64,000 bases of DNA. It comes from Rhodoferax sp. AJA081-3. GTDB taxonomy: Bacteria; Pseudomonadota; Gammaproteobacteria; Burkholderiales; Burkholderiaceae_C. The translations under genes and the position numbers were made by a program. Below the pieces are notes generated by a model. The model had not been told where the DNA came from and did no database searches. It was given only the letters and a program-made list of their open reading frames with translations. Shown piece by piece: positions 50,144 through 59,550 of the stretch (the stretch's first letter is position 1; each line of letters begins with the position of its first letter). The stretch spans positions 930,001 through 994,000 of the forward strand of contig NZ_CP059068.1 in assembly GCF_017798165.1 (NCBI RefSeq), in the 5' to 3' direction.

Positions 50144-51196
50144 ATGACCGATGACGCCACCCCCCACCAACGACGGGTGCGCTATGCGGGCACCCACCCC
50201 AAACGCTTCGAGGACAAATACAAGGAGCTGGACCCCACGCGCAATGCGGACGCGGTGCAGAAGGTGCTGGACCGGGGCCAGACCCCGGCCGGCATGCACC
50301 GCTCCATCTGCGTCGACGAGATCCTGGGCATCCTCAAACCCCAGCCTGGCGAGATAGGCCTGGATGCCACGCTGGGCTTTGGCGGCCACACACAAGAAAT
50401 CATGCCCAAGCTACTGCCGGGCGGCCGCCTGTACAGCATGGACGTGGACCCCATCGAGCTGCCCCGCACCGAGGCGCGCCTGCGCAAGCTGGGTTTTTTA
50501 CCCACCGAGCTGGTCATACGCCGTATCAACTTCTCCGAGCTGGCCACGCTATTGCCCGAGGCCGGTGGCGGTTTTGATGTGGTGCTGGCCGACCTGGGCG
50601 TGTCGTCCATGCAGATCGACAATCCGGCACGGGGCTTCAGCTTCAAGGCCGACGGCCCGCTGGACCTGCGGCTGGACCCCAGCAGCGGCCAGTCGGCGTC
50701 TGAACTCTTGCAATCCGTGACCCGCCAGCGCCTGCGCGATCTGCTGGTCGACAACTCGGACGAGCCCTATGCCATTCCGCTGGCGGCCGCCCTGCAAGGT
50801 CAGTACCTGGAGACCACCACACAGCTGGCCGACCTGGTGCGGCTGACGCTGGACCTGGCCTTCAAGCGCAGCATGCCCGAGGAAGAACGCCTGGCCGAGA
50901 CCAAGAAGGCGCTGCAACGCACGTTCCAGGCCTTGCGCATTGAGGTGAATGATGAGTTTGGCGTGCTGGACCGTTTTCTGGCACTGCTGCCCTCCTGCCT
51001 GAACCCCGGCGGCCGGGTGGCCATTCTGAGCTTCCACTCGGGCGAGGACCGGCGCGTGAAAAAAGCGTTCCAGACCGGTGAGCGCAGCGGTGTCTATTCC
51101 AGCGTGGCCAGTGACCCGATACGTGCGTCGTTTGACGAGCGGAGGGCCAATCCGCGCTCCACATCCGCCAAGCTGCGCTGGGCGGTCATGGCCTGA
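50144..51196 (+). CDS. RsmH-like (MraW family) rRNA methyltransferase paralogue
   Basis: A 350-residue protein of the RsmH family, which methylates N4 of 16S rRNA C1402. GMHRSICVDEIL, IGLDATLGFGGHTQEIMP (SAM-binding), LADLGVSSMQIDNPARGFSF and AILSFHSGEDRRVKKAFQ match the RsmH motifs. The N-terminal 50 residues (RYAGTHPKRFEDKYKELDPT) are not typical of RsmH. The gene is outside the mra/dcw cell-division cluster, so it is probably a second copy in this genome with an altered target. The start is ATG 50144; longer frames run through the repeat. Confidence 0.85.
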   Translation: MTDDATPHQRRVRYAGTHPKRFEDKYKELDPTRNADAVQKVLDRGQTPAGMHRSICVDEILGILKPQPGEIGLDATLGFGGHTQEIMPKLLPGGRLYSMDVDPIELPRTEARLRKLGFLPTELVIRRINFSELATLLPEAGGGFDVVLADLGVSSMQIDNPARGFSFKADGPLDLRLDPSSGQSASELLQSVTRQRLRDLLVDNSDEPYAIPLAAALQGQYLETTTQLADLVRLTLDLAFKRSMPEEERLAETKKALQRTFQALRIEVNDEFGVLDRFLALLPSCLNPGGRVAILSFHSGEDRRVKKAFQTGERSGVYSSVASDPIRASFDERRANPRSTSAKLRWAVMA

Positions 51197-51219
51197 CACC
51201 CCATAAACACTATATTTTT

Positions 51220-51260
51220 GATAGCAATACAGCTATATTTCTCGGGGGCTAGAGGCCAAT
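51220..51260. repeat. Dispersed intergenic repeat, copy d
   Basis: GATAGCAATACAGCTATATT followed by CGGGGGCTAGAGGCC and AATTT, lying between the convergent rsmH-like and nudC genes. It is the best match to copy a in the core. Confidence 0.6.
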
Positions 51261-52103
51261 TTAACCAACAACCACTTGGCTGCGGGGCCCCGGCCAGTGG
51301 GCATTGAGCAAGCGATTGGAGATGGACACGCCGGGCGGCGGTTCGGGCTGCACATCCTCCGGACCGAACCAGCGGGCCTCGGCGATCTCGCTGGCATCGG
51401 GTGTGATCTCGCCGCTAGCGTATTCGGCGGTGAACGCAATCATCAGCGAGTGTGGGAAGGGCCAGGACTGGCTGCCAAAGTACTGCAGATTGGTCACCCG
51501 CAGGCCCACCTCTTCCATCACTTCGCGGTGGATGGCCTCTTCGATCGACTCACCCGCCTCCAGAAAACCCGCCAGTGCACTGAACCGGCCAGTGGGCGAC
51601 ACCACGTGGCGGGCCAGCAGGATGTGGTCATCCTTTTTAATCAGCACCATCATCGCCGGCGAAATGCGGGGGTAAGCCACCATGCCGCAGGCCGGGCATT
51701 TGAACGCACGCTCACCAGTGGCCAACTGCATGGGGTTGGCGCAATGGCCGCAGAAACGGTGGGTGCGGGCCCACTCGGACAACTGGATGGCGCGGCTTGC
51801 CAGGCCCAAAAGAGGTTCGTCCATGCTGCCGAACAGCGACCGCAGGGGGACAAAAGCAAAACCGGCCTGGGGTTGCAGCTCGGCATCCACCCAGGTGGTG
51901 CAGCAGTAACGCTCCTGCCAAAGCCCTACCGGGTGGAACTGCGCCAGCTCCAGCCCATGCAGTGGCAGGCCCAGGCGAGCGTCGGGCAGCGACAGGTCAT
52001 CCTCACGAACCAACAATTTGCCGCTACGAAAGACGAAGGCCAGAGGATCGGGATGACCTTGCGCGGTCATCAATGGAACAAATTCGCTGGGTGTCTGGAG
52101 CAT
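51261..52103 (-). CDS. nudC: NADH pyrophosphatase NudC
   Basis: A 280-residue NudC: a zinc ribbon with Cys118/Cys121 (FCGHC) and Cys136/Cys139 (CPAC), the Nudix box GFLEAGESIEEAIHREVMEEVG (179-200, given in parts: GFLEAGESIEEA then IHREVMEEVG), and the family motif SQSWPFPHS at 211-219. The motif has Ser where most NudC have Pro. NudC hydrolyses NAD(H) and removes NAD caps from RNA. It is convergent with the RsmH-like gene. Assignment is firm. Confidence 0.93.
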   Translation of the reverse strand: MLQTPSEFVPLMTAQGHPDPLAFVFRSGKLLVREDDLSLPDARLGLPLHGLELAQFHPVGLWQERYCCTTWVDAELQPQAGFAFVPLRSLFGSMDEPLLGLASRAIQLSEWARTHRFCGHCANPMQLATGERAFKCPACGMVAYPRISPAMMVLIKKDDHILLARHVVSPTGRFSALAGFLEAGESIEEAIHREVMEEVGLRVTNLQYFGSQSWPFPHSLMIAFTAEYASGEITPDASEIAEARWFGPEDVQPEPPPGVSISNRLLNAHWPGPRSQVVVG

Positions 52104-52176
52104 GGTGTTTCAGAGGGAAATTGCAGAGGTTGACCAGTATCGCAGCTAATGTTGCCGCTGAATCGGTACGCAAACT

Positions 52177-52205
52177 AATGTAAAACCGGCACATAGCGTT
52201 ACATT
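52177..52205. promoter_or_regulatory. Inverted repeat upstream of dadA
   Basis: AATGTAA and TTACATT, 7-bp perfect inverted arms 15 nt apart, lie 30 bp before the dadA ATG. It is a candidate operator (Lrp-type control of dadA is known in enterobacteria), but the regulator is unknown here. Confidence 0.45.
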
Positions 52206-52234
52206 TCACGCACATTTTTGGAAGGATTTTGCGC

Positions 52235-53503
52235 ATGAAAGTCATCGTATTGGGCAGTGGTGTCATTGGCACGTCGGTGGCGTATTACCTGGCCAAATCC
52301 GGACACGAAGTTGAGGTCATAGACCGCCAGCCTGGCCCCGCGCTGGAAACCAGTTTTGCCAATGCCGGTGAGGTGTCGCCCGGTTATTCATCCCCCTGGG
52401 CCGGGCCCGGTGTGCCGGTCAAGGCCATCAAATGGCTGCTGATGCGCCACAGCCCGCTGGTGATCTGGCCCGTGCTAGACCCCAACATGTGGCGCTGGGG
52501 TCTGTCCATGTTGGCCAATTGCACCGAAAAGGCTTATGCCATCAACAAGAGCCGCATGGTGCCCATTGCCGAATACAGCCGCGACTGCCTCAAAGAGCTG
52601 CGCGCCGAAACCGGCATTGGGTATGACGACCGCGCCCAGGGCACGCTGCAGCTGTTTCGCACACAAGCGCAAATGGACGGCATTGCCAAAGACGTGGAAG
52701 TGCTCAAGGACTACAAGGTTCCGTTTGAGGTGCTGGACCGCGCGGGTTTTGTCAAGGTGGAACCGGCTCTGAAGTTGACACAAGAGAAGTTTGTCGGCGC
52801 CCTGCGCCTGCCGGGTGATGAGACCGGTGATTGCTTCAAGTTCACCAACCGTCTGGCCGAAATGGCCGAGGCCCTGGGTGTCAAGTTCCGCTACAACACC
52901 AGCATCGACGGCATCGAGGTCAGCGGTGGCAAGGTCACGGGTGTGCGCACCAGTGCTGGCACCTTGACCGCAGACCACTACGTCACCGCGCTGGGCAGTT
53001 TTACGCCCCAGCTGGTCAAGCCCATTGGCATCCATATTCCGGTGTACCCGGTCAAGGGCTACTCCATCACGGTGCCGATTACCGATGCCAGCGGCGCGCC
53101 CGAGTCCACCATCATGGACGAGACCCACAAGGTGGCGGTGACGCGCCTGGGCGACCGCATCCGCGTGGGTGGCACGGCCGAGCTGGCGGGCTTTGACATG
53201 ACGCTGCGCGAATCGCGCCGCGACACGTTGAACCACGTGTTGACCGACCTGTTTCCCAAGGGGGGTGATGTGTCCAAGGCCACGTTCTGGTGCGGCCTGC
53301 GCCCCATGACACCGGACGGCACACCCATCGTCGGCCGCACGCCTTACCCCAACATGATGCTGGCCACGGGCCACGGCACCCTGGGTTGGACCATGGCGGC
53401 GGGTACCGCACGGGTCATTGATGACTTGATCTCCGGGCGCAAACCTCAGATCTCGCTGGACGGTTTGTCCATGGACCGTTACCCGCGGGCTTGGCGGCCC
53501 TGA
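52235..53503 (+). CDS. dadA: D-amino acid dehydrogenase DadA
   Basis: A 422-residue DadA, the membrane-associated FAD enzyme that deaminates D-amino acids (mainly D-alanine) to keto acids, feeding electrons to the quinone pool. The N-terminal FAD motif is [20 protein letters not shown], followed by [20 protein letters not shown]. The C-terminal [20 protein letters not shown] and [19 protein letters not shown] are family signatures. GAAGGA precedes the ATG at 52235, preferred over the TTG two codons earlier. No alr/dadX racemase is adjacent. Confidence 0.95.
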   Translation: MKVIVLGSGVIGTSVAYYLAKSGHEVEVIDRQPGPALETSFANAGEVSPGYSSPWAGPGVPVKAIKWLLMRHSPLVIWPVLDPNMWRWGLSMLANCTEKAYAINKSRMVPIAEYSRDCLKELRAETGIGYDDRAQGTLQLFRTQAQMDGIAKDVEVLKDYKVPFEVLDRAGFVKVEPALKLTQEKFVGALRLPGDETGDCFKFTNRLAEMAEALGVKFRYNTSIDGIEVSGGKVTGVRTSAGTLTADHYVTALGSFTPQLVKPIGIHIPVYPVKGYSITVPITDASGAPESTIMDETHKVAVTRLGDRIRVGGTAELAGFDMTLRESRRDTLNHVLTDLFPKGGDVSKATFWCGLRPMTPDGTPIVGRTPYPNMMLATGHGTLGWTMAAGTARVIDDLISGRKPQISLDGLSMDRYPRAWRP

Positions 53504-53558
53504 GACCGGAAGCCCTGCCACGGGTTGGCAAGGCACTTTTGATATGTAAACTTTTTTG

Positions 53559-53593
53559 TTGACATATCGGTTGTTGCATCTTACATTTGTAAG
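53559..53593 (+). promoter_or_regulatory. Promoter and operator of the MFS transporter/regulator operon
   Basis: TTGACA (53559-53564), 17 nt, then TACATT (53582-53587) forms a sigma-70 promoter. The perfect palindrome CTTACA-TT-TGTAAG (53580-53593) covers the -10 element. A second inverted pair, TTTGTAA/TTACAAA, follows at about 53587-53610. The regulator encoded as the second gene of this operon is the likely binder. Confidence 0.7.
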
Positions 53594-53615
53594 CATATAA
53601 GTTTACAAATAAGCC

Positions 53616-54836
53616 ATGCAATCCACCCTCCTCATCGCCGCCGCCTGCCTGGTGGCGTTTTTCTCTACGGTGGGAGCGGCACTGCCCTACCCCATATTGC
53701 CGCCTTTGTTTGCGGCCGACGCGGCCAATGACCTGAACAACTTCATGGGTCTGCCGCCCAAACTGCTGTTTGGCCTGGCGCTCACCATCAACCCGATTGG
53801 CTTGTTGCTGGGCTCGACACTGCTCGGCCCCTTGTCCGACCGGTTTGGACGCCGCAGCATCCTGCTGTTGACGTCCTTGGGTGCCGCAGTAGGCCATGCG
53901 ATCACGGCGGTCAGCCTGGTCAACCAGTCCTATCCCTTGTTCATCCTGGCGCGTTTTGCGACCGGGCTCATGGAGGGCAATGGCAGCGTGGCGCGTGCGC
54001 TGTTGGCAGACCAGTTGCAGGGCGCGGTGCGGGTGCGGGCGTTCTCCATATTCAATGGCGCGCTGTATATGGGATGGCTGGCGGGCCCTTTGCTGGCGGG
54101 CCTGACCCTGGGGTGGGGTATCACCACACCATTTTGGGTGGCCGTAGTGGCCCTGCTGGTCACCGCTGGGGTCGCGTGGGTTGCCATACCGCGGGAAAAA
54201 CTGGCAAGCAAAGGCCCGGGTTGGTGGCAGGTGGTCAGGCATCAGCATGCGTTAACCCTGCTCAAACACGCAGACTTGCGCACCCTGCTGATCATTCAAA
54301 TGGCCTACACCTGCGGCGTAACGGCTTTCTACGAGTTCAACCCCCTGTGGCTGGTGGAGGTGTGGAAATTTGATGCCCAGGGCATTGCCTGGATTACGGC
54401 CGCCCTGTGTGCGGTGATGACCATCAGTTCGGTCTTTGCAGGCAGCGTGGTGCGCAGCAATCCCTTGCAACAGGCAGGCGGCTTTGCAATTGCGACCGCC
54501 CTGTGTATTGCTGCCGTGGCTGCAGGAGGCCCGTCACTGGGCATGGCAGCCATTGTGCTGTTTGGCATTCCCAACGCCTGTTACAACGCCATCATGCCGG
54601 CCTGGTGTGCGGAGCGTTTTGGCCACCTGGGCCAGGGCGCGGTGATGGGCCTGTGGTCGACTATTTTCTGCCTGTCGAACATTCTGATGGCGGTTGCCGG
54701 TTCCGTGCTGACGCTGATCGATACCCGGCTGATCCTGTTGCTGGGCGCGATACTGTCGGGCTGGGCAGCTTGGCGCATACTGCGCTGGGCACACCACGAA
54801 CCCTCTGCAACGGCAGGCGCAGAAGTCAATCCATGA
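53616..54836 (+). CDS. MFS transporter
   Basis: A 406-residue Major Facilitator Superfamily permease with 12 predicted helices. The first loop motif is LGPLSDRFGRRSILLLTSLG, and helices such as VGAALPYPILPPLFAADA mark the N-terminus. It probably exports drugs or takes up small metabolites; the substrate cannot be told. The stop overlaps the ATG of the regulator gene (ATGA), so the pair is co-translated. It is driven by the promoter/operator at 53559-53593. Confidence 0.88.
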   Translation: MQSTLLIAAACLVAFFSTVGAALPYPILPPLFAADAANDLNNFMGLPPKLLFGLALTINPIGLLLGSTLLGPLSDRFGRRSILLLTSLGAAVGHAITAVSLVNQSYPLFILARFATGLMEGNGSVARALLADQLQGAVRVRAFSIFNGALYMGWLAGPLLAGLTLGWGITTPFWVAVVALLVTAGVAWVAIPREKLASKGPGWWQVVRHQHALTLLKHADLRTLLIIQMAYTCGVTAFYEFNPLWLVEVWKFDAQGIAWITAALCAVMTISSVFAGSVVRSNPLQQAGGFAIATALCIAAVAAGGPSLGMAAIVLFGIPNACYNAIMPAWCAERFGHLGQGAVMGLWSTIFCLSNILMAVAGSVLTLIDTRLILLLGAILSGWAAWRILRWAHHEPSATAGAEVNP

Positions 54837-55453
54837 ACACCAGCGACCACATCCTTTTCCTGCTCAAGACCCGCGGCCCCAGCACGGCGCAACAGTTGGC
54901 CGAGCAATTGCAACTTACATCGATGGCCGTGCGCCGCCACCTGGAGCAGGGTCAGGAGAAAGGCCTGCTGTTGACCGAAGACCGGGCCGACAAGGTGGGC
55001 CGCCCCGCCCGTTACTGGTTGCTCAGCGAGGCAGGCCACGCACGTTTCCCCGACCGGCACAGCGAGCTCACGGTGCAGTTGATTGCCCAGGTGCGCACCT
55101 TGTTTGGCGAAGATGGTCTGGACAAACTGATCACTGCACGTGAACAGGTGAGCGAAGCCAGCTACGCCACACACATGGCGGGCAGTAAAACCCTGTCGCA
55201 AAAAGTTGCCAAACTGGTGGAGGCCCGGGATGCAGAGGGCTACATGGCAGAGATGGAGAAGCAGGCGGATGGCAGTTTTCTGCTGGTCGAAAACCATTGC
55301 CCCATCTGCGCGGCCGCCACCGAATGCCAGGGCTTTTGCAAGTCCGAGCTGGATGTTTTTCGGCGCACCCTGGGGCCTGGCAGCACAGTCGAACGGGTGG
55401 AACACGCGCTGGCCGGCGCGCGCCGCTGCGTCTACCGCATCACACCGGTGTAG
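54833..55453 (+). CDS. Helix-turn-helix regulator with four-cysteine cluster (SufR/DeoR-like)
   Basis: A 206-residue regulator. The N-terminal winged helix is TSDHILFLLKTRGPSTAQQL followed by AEQLQLTSMAVRRHLEQGQE and the wing VGRPARYWLLSEAGH. Near the C-terminus ENHCPICAAATECQGFCKSE holds Cys156, Cys159, Cys165 and Cys169. This layout resembles SufR-type repressors with an Fe-S cluster or a zinc site. It lies in one operon with the MFS transporter and probably represses the palindrome-bearing promoter. It converges with the kinase gene (14-bp overlap). Confidence 0.85.
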   Translation: MNTSDHILFLLKTRGPSTAQQLAEQLQLTSMAVRRHLEQGQEKGLLLTEDRADKVGRPARYWLLSEAGHARFPDRHSELTVQLIAQVRTLFGEDGLDKLITAREQVSEASYATHMAGSKTLSQKVAKLVEARDAEGYMAEMEKQADGSFLLVENHCPICAAATECQGFCKSELDVFRRTLGPGSTVERVEHALAGARRCVYRITPV

Positions 55454-57800
55454 TGACGCCGGCGGGCTGTGTTTCGGCCAAGGGGGCAACCAGTGGCAAC
55501 AGCAGGGTGAAGCAGGTGCCCTGACCCACCTGGCTCTGGACCTGCACCGTGCCGCCCAGGCGGTCATGGACCAGGTTGTAGGTGATATTGAGCCCCAAGC
55601 CACTGCCACCCTTGCCCAGTTTGGTCGTGAAAAACGGATCAAACACCCGGCCCAAATGGGTTGACGGTATGCCCACCCCATCGTCCTGCACCGTCAAACG
55701 CACCCTGTCGTCTACCAACACTTCTGCGGCAATGGTGATGGTGCCGTTTTCACGCCCTTCGAAGCCGTGAAACAGGGCGTTGTTGACCATATTGGTCAAC
55801 ACTTGGCCTAGCGGGCCGGGGTAACTTTCCATCGTGATATCTGCCGGGATATCAATCACCACACGGTGGGTCGTCTTGCGAATGGTGGGGCCCAAGGTCA
55901 GCATGATCTCATCCACCGTTTGCCGCAGGTCAAAACGGCGGCGATTGGTGCTGGTCTGGTCCACCGCCACCTGCTTGAAGCTGGACACCAGTTCGGCGGC
56001 CCGGTGCAGGCTGCGCATCAGAATGTCGGTGCCTTCGCGGGCGCTGCTGACAAAGTTGTCCAGGGCACTGCGTGTCAAACCTTTGGCCACATCGGACTCA
56101 AAACCTTTGACGTAGTTTTCCATGGTGCTGGCCACAGTCAGGCTATTGCCTATAGGGGTATTGAGCTCATGGGCCACCCCCGCCACCAAGGCGCCCAGGG
56201 ACGCCATCTTGTCGGCCTGCACCAGGCTGGCCTGGGTTTGTTTGAGGCGGTCTATCACCTGTTGCAGCTCGGCCGTGCGCTCGGCCACACGGGTCTCCAG
56301 GGTTTCGTTCATCAGGCGCAACTGCTCTTCCTGTTCCTTGCGTGCGGTGATGTCGGCGTGGGTACACACCATGCGCAGGGGTTTGCCCGCAGCATCGCGG
56401 CGCACCACACGGCCCCGGTCCACCACCCATTTCCAGCTGCCGTCCTTGCACAACGCACGGTGCTCGGCGGTAAACGTGTCGGTCTTGCCGGCAAAGTAGT
56501 CCAGCATGTTGGCCTTGAACAGAGCCACATCATCGGGGTGCACCCGTTGCTCCCACCCTTCCAGCCGCTCGGGAATGTCTTCGCGCTGGAAACCATGCAT
56601 CTGCAGCCAGCGGTCGGAGTACAGCACAGTGCCACCGGCAATATCCCAGTCCCATACGCCGTACCCCGCGCCGTCCAGCGCAAATGCCAGTCGCTCTTCA
56701 CTCACCTGGATACGGGCTTGGGCGCGTTCTCGCTCCCGTTTCAGTCGCTTCAGATGGACGGCCCATGCCGCAGTGGCCGACAACAACACCACAGCCAAGC
56801 CCCAAAACACCCAGCGGAAATCGGGCCTGGGGTCAGGGTCGTATAAAAACCCGGCCAGTGAGATGCCCTTGGGCAGCATGCCCAGATCCGCGTACACACT
56901 GCCTATGTGCTGCCACCGGCCAGGGTTCATGTAGCCCATTTCCACCAACACGGGCTGCACCAGGGCCTGCATTTGCCGGGCCTCGTACAACAGGTGTTCG
57001 CGGCTGTTGCGTTTGGAATACTTGGCCAGAATCAGATCGACCAACTCTTCCGGGTGGGCCATGGCGTATTGCCAGCCACGCATGCTGGCCTGACGGAAAG
57101 CCTTGACCCGTGCGGGGTGGTTGGCGATCTCCCGCTCGCTGGTGAACAGGTTGTCACCGTAAAAATCAATACCGGCCGAGCGCGGTGTATAGGCCTGATA
57201 AGCAAAGCCCTTTTTGTCCAGGTAATCCGTTTCATTGGTGGCATAGGCCGAGAAGCCATAGACCTTGCCACTGATCAGATCGTCGGGGTTAAAACTGTGC
57301 TCGACCTTGGTGAAGTCAGAGACCGATATGCCTTCTTTCTTGAGGTAAGCCACCAGGTCTTCCGACTGGGCTGCCAGCATGACACGTTTGCCAATGATGT
57401 CGTGAATGCCTTGCGTGGGGCCGGTCTGCGGTGCCAGCAGCACGTAGGGCGAGTGCTGAAAAACCACCGCCAGCACCACCACCGGTTTGCCCGCCTGGCG
57501 GGCCAACAACAGACCGCTGCTGCCCACCCCAAACTGGCTGGTGCCAGCCAGAACATTGGCCAGTGGCTCGTCACCGGTGTGGCCTTCGGCAATCGTGACG
57601 TCCAGGCCAGCCTCCCGGTAGTAGCCTTTTTCCAGCGCTGCGTAATAGCCTGCAAACTGGAACTGGTGCAGGTACTTCAACTGCAGGTTGATAGGTTCCA
57701 ACGCGTGGGCGCTGGGGCCAACCAGGCAGGCAAGCGTGATGCCCCATGCCGTGAACCATCGACACACGATCCGCGCAAACGCGAGAGTTGCTAGGTCCAA
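55440..57800 (-). CDS. Sensor kinase with fused substrate-binding protein and PAS domain
   Basis: A 786-residue hybrid. A signal peptide (ITLACLVGPSAHA) leads into an NMT1/THI5-type periplasmic binding domain at about 35-310 (PINLQLKYLHQFQFAGYYAA, AGLDVTIAEGHTGDEPLANV). A transmembrane helix (WVFWGLAVVLLSATAAWAV), a PAS/PAC domain (YGVWDWDIAGGTVLYSDRW), then HisKA (VAGVAHELNTPIGNS) and HATPase (DDGVGIP, KGGSGLGLNI) follow. The periplasmic domain may sense a pyrimidine- or thiamine-like ligand; that is inference. The start is TTG with AAGGGGG upstream; a GTG 11 codons later is the alternative. No partner response regulator is adjacent. Confidence 0.9.
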   Translation of the reverse strand: MDLATLAFARIVCRWFTAWGITLACLVGPSAHALEPINLQLKYLHQFQFAGYYAALEKGYYREAGLDVTIAEGHTGDEPLANVLAGTSQFGVGSSGLLLARQAGKPVVVLAVVFQHSPYVLLAPQTGPTQGIHDIIGKRVMLAAQSEDLVAYLKKEGISVSDFTKVEHSFNPDDLISGKVYGFSAYATNETDYLDKKGFAYQAYTPRSAGIDFYGDNLFTSEREIANHPARVKAFRQASMRGWQYAMAHPEELVDLILAKYSKRNSREHLLYEARQMQALVQPVLVEMGYMNPGRWQHIGSVYADLGMLPKGISLAGFLYDPDPRPDFRWVFWGLAVVLLSATAAWAVHLKRLKRERERAQARIQVSEERLAFALDGAGYGVWDWDIAGGTVLYSDRWLQMHGFQREDIPERLEGWEQRVHPDDVALFKANMLDYFAGKTDTFTAEHRALCKDGSWKWVVDRGRVVRRDAAGKPLRMVCTHADITARKEQEEQLRLMNETLETRVAERTAELQQVIDRLKQTQASLVQADKMASLGALVAGVAHELNTPIGNSLTVASTMENYVKGFESDVAKGLTRSALDNFVSSAREGTDILMRSLHRAAELVSSFKQVAVDQTSTNRRRFDLRQTVDEIMLTLGPTIRKTTHRVVIDIPADITMESYPGPLGQVLTNMVNNALFHGFEGRENGTITIAAEVLVDDRVRLTVQDDGVGIPSTHLGRVFDPFFTTKLGKGGSGLGLNITYNLVHDRLGGTVQVQSQVGQGTCFTLLLPLVAPLAETQPAGVTTPV

Positions 57801-57870
57801 GTGAACGCCCCCTTAATAGGACAGATTGCAGGCTTGTCTGCCTCCAGTATGCGCTCATTGATATCGGCCA

Positions 57871-58785
57871 TCAAGCTATCAATGGCAGGCCTTCGGCCCC
57901 AATGGATTGCCCCAGGAAATCCAGAAAAACCCGCACCGCGGGCACCATGCCGCGCCGCGTGGGGTACACCGCATGGAAGATTCCGGGTGTGGGATTCCAG
58001 CCCGGCAAGACCTCAACCAAGCGACCGGCTCGCAAATCTTCCTCACACATGTAGTCGGGCATAAAACACATGCCTATGCCGCCCAAAACCGCAAAACGCA
58101 GGGTGGCCAGATCGTCTGCGCAGTAACGCGGCTCGTGCACCAGGGTGTGGGTGGCGCTGCCCGCCCCCCGCAAGACCCAGGTAGATTTGCCGTCCACCGC
58201 CGACATGGCAACCGTGTCCAGCCCCGCCAGTTGCTCTGGTCCGGTAGGCTGCCACTGGCGCTGCATTTGTTGTGGGCTGGCGACCAACAGCGTACGGCTC
58301 TGGCCAAAATTCTTGACCACCAGGCTGGCACTGTCTTCCAGGCTGGGCCGTACCCGAAGCGCAACGTCAACACCTTCTTCGATCAGGTCTACGACGCGGT
58401 TGCTGACCCGCATGTCGATGTGTACCTGGGGATACCGTGCCAGAAAGACGGGTACCAAGGGACCGATGGTGCTCAGGGCCAGCGTCAACGGGCATGCCAC
58501 ACGTATGTTGCCGCGCGGCTCGGTCTGTATGTACTCGACCGCCTCTTGCGCGGCCTGGGCCGCGTCCCGCATGGCGCTGCAATGGCGCAGGTACAGGGCG
58601 CCTACGTCGGTCAGTGAGAGCTTGCGGGTGGTGCGGTGCAACAGCCGCACACCCAGGCGCCCCTCCAGCTCCGCCACCCGGCGCGAGATCTTGGATTTGG
58701 GCACACCAAGGCGCCTGGCCGCCGCCGCAAAACCACCGGACTCCACCACTTCGGCGAAGTACAGCATGTCGTTCAAATCTTGCAT
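57871..58785 (-). CDS. LysR-family regulator divergent from azoR
   Basis: A 304-residue LysR regulator. The helix-turn-helix is [20 protein letters not shown] then [20 protein letters not shown], and residues 90-300 form the effector domain. It resembles the subfamily that controls azoreductase or quinone-response genes. It is divergent from the azoR gene with 114 bp between, so it is the likely regulator of azoR. Ligand unknown. Confidence 0.9.
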   Translation of the reverse strand: MQDLNDMLYFAEVVESGGFAAAARRLGVPKSKISRRVAELEGRLGVRLLHRTTRKLSLTDVGALYLRHCSAMRDAAQAAQEAVEYIQTEPRGNIRVACPLTLALSTIGPLVPVFLARYPQVHIDMRVSNRVVDLIEEGVDVALRVRPSLEDSASLVVKNFGQSRTLLVASPQQMQRQWQPTGPEQLAGLDTVAMSAVDGKSTWVLRGAGSATHTLVHEPRYCADDLATLRFAVLGGIGMCFMPDYMCEEDLRAGRLVEVLPGWNPTPGIFHAVYPTRRGMVPAVRVFLDFLGQSIGAEGLPLIA

Positions 58786-58899
58786 GGACGCTCCATTGTT
58801 CTACCAATAGAACAATTTAACGCATATTTGCTGACTTATCAAAGAATGGTTTCGATTCGACAATTAATCCATCGCTACCAACCACCTGAAAGGTTCACC

Positions 58900-59550
58900 A
58901 TGAAACTCTTGCACATTGACTCCAGCATCACCGGCGCCCAATCCGTCTCCCGCCAGCTGACACGCGACATCGTGAACACCTGGACGGCCAGCCACCCCAA
59001 TACCGCGGTGGAGTATCTGGACCTGGTGGAGAACACCCCCAGCCATTTGTCGGCGGAGTCCTTGGGTTTTCGCATGCCACCCAGTGCCGAAAACCTGACC
59101 GAAGCGCAGCGCCGTGAAAACGCAGTCTCTGAAGCCCTGGTGACGCAATTCCTGGCAGCAGACGTGATCGTGGTAGGCGCACCGCTGTACAACTTCAGCA
59201 TCCCCAGCCAGTTAAAGGCCTGGATTGACCGCGTGGCCCAGGCCGGCCGCACCTTTACCTACACCGCTACCGGCCCCAAGGGTTTGGCCGGTGGCAAAAC
59301 GGTCATCGTGGCCTCCACCCGCGGCGGCGTGTACTCCACCAGTGAAGGCGGCCGCGCCATGGAGCATCAGGAAAGTTATCTGCAGACCGTGTTTGGCTTC
59401 CTGGGTATCACCGACGTGCGTTTTGTGCGCGCCGAAGGTGTGGCCATGGGGGATGCCAAGAAGGCCGAGGCCCTGACCCTAGCCGCGGCACATATCAAGG
59501 CCAGCACGCAGGGTGCGGCGAACGAAGACCAACGGGTGCAAGCAGCCTAA
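58900..59550 (+). CDS. azoR: FMN-dependent NADH:azoreductase
   Basis: A 216-residue flavodoxin-fold reductase of the AzoR family: [20 protein letters not shown] is the FMN phosphate-binding loop, [20 protein letters not shown] and [15 protein letters not shown] complete the FMN site. It reduces azo dyes and quinones with NADH, protecting against thiol-reactive quinones. AAAGG precedes the ATG at 58900. It is divergent from the LysR gene and convergent with the GlxA-family regulator. Confidence 0.93.
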   Translation: MKLLHIDSSITGAQSVSRQLTRDIVNTWTASHPNTAVEYLDLVENTPSHLSAESLGFRMPPSAENLTEAQRRENAVSEALVTQFLAADVIVVGAPLYNFSIPSQLKAWIDRVAQAGRTFTYTATGPKGLAGGKTVIVASTRGGVYSTSEGGRAMEHQESYLQTVFGFLGITDVRFVRAEGVAMGDAKKAEALTLAAAHIKASTQGAANEDQRVQAA

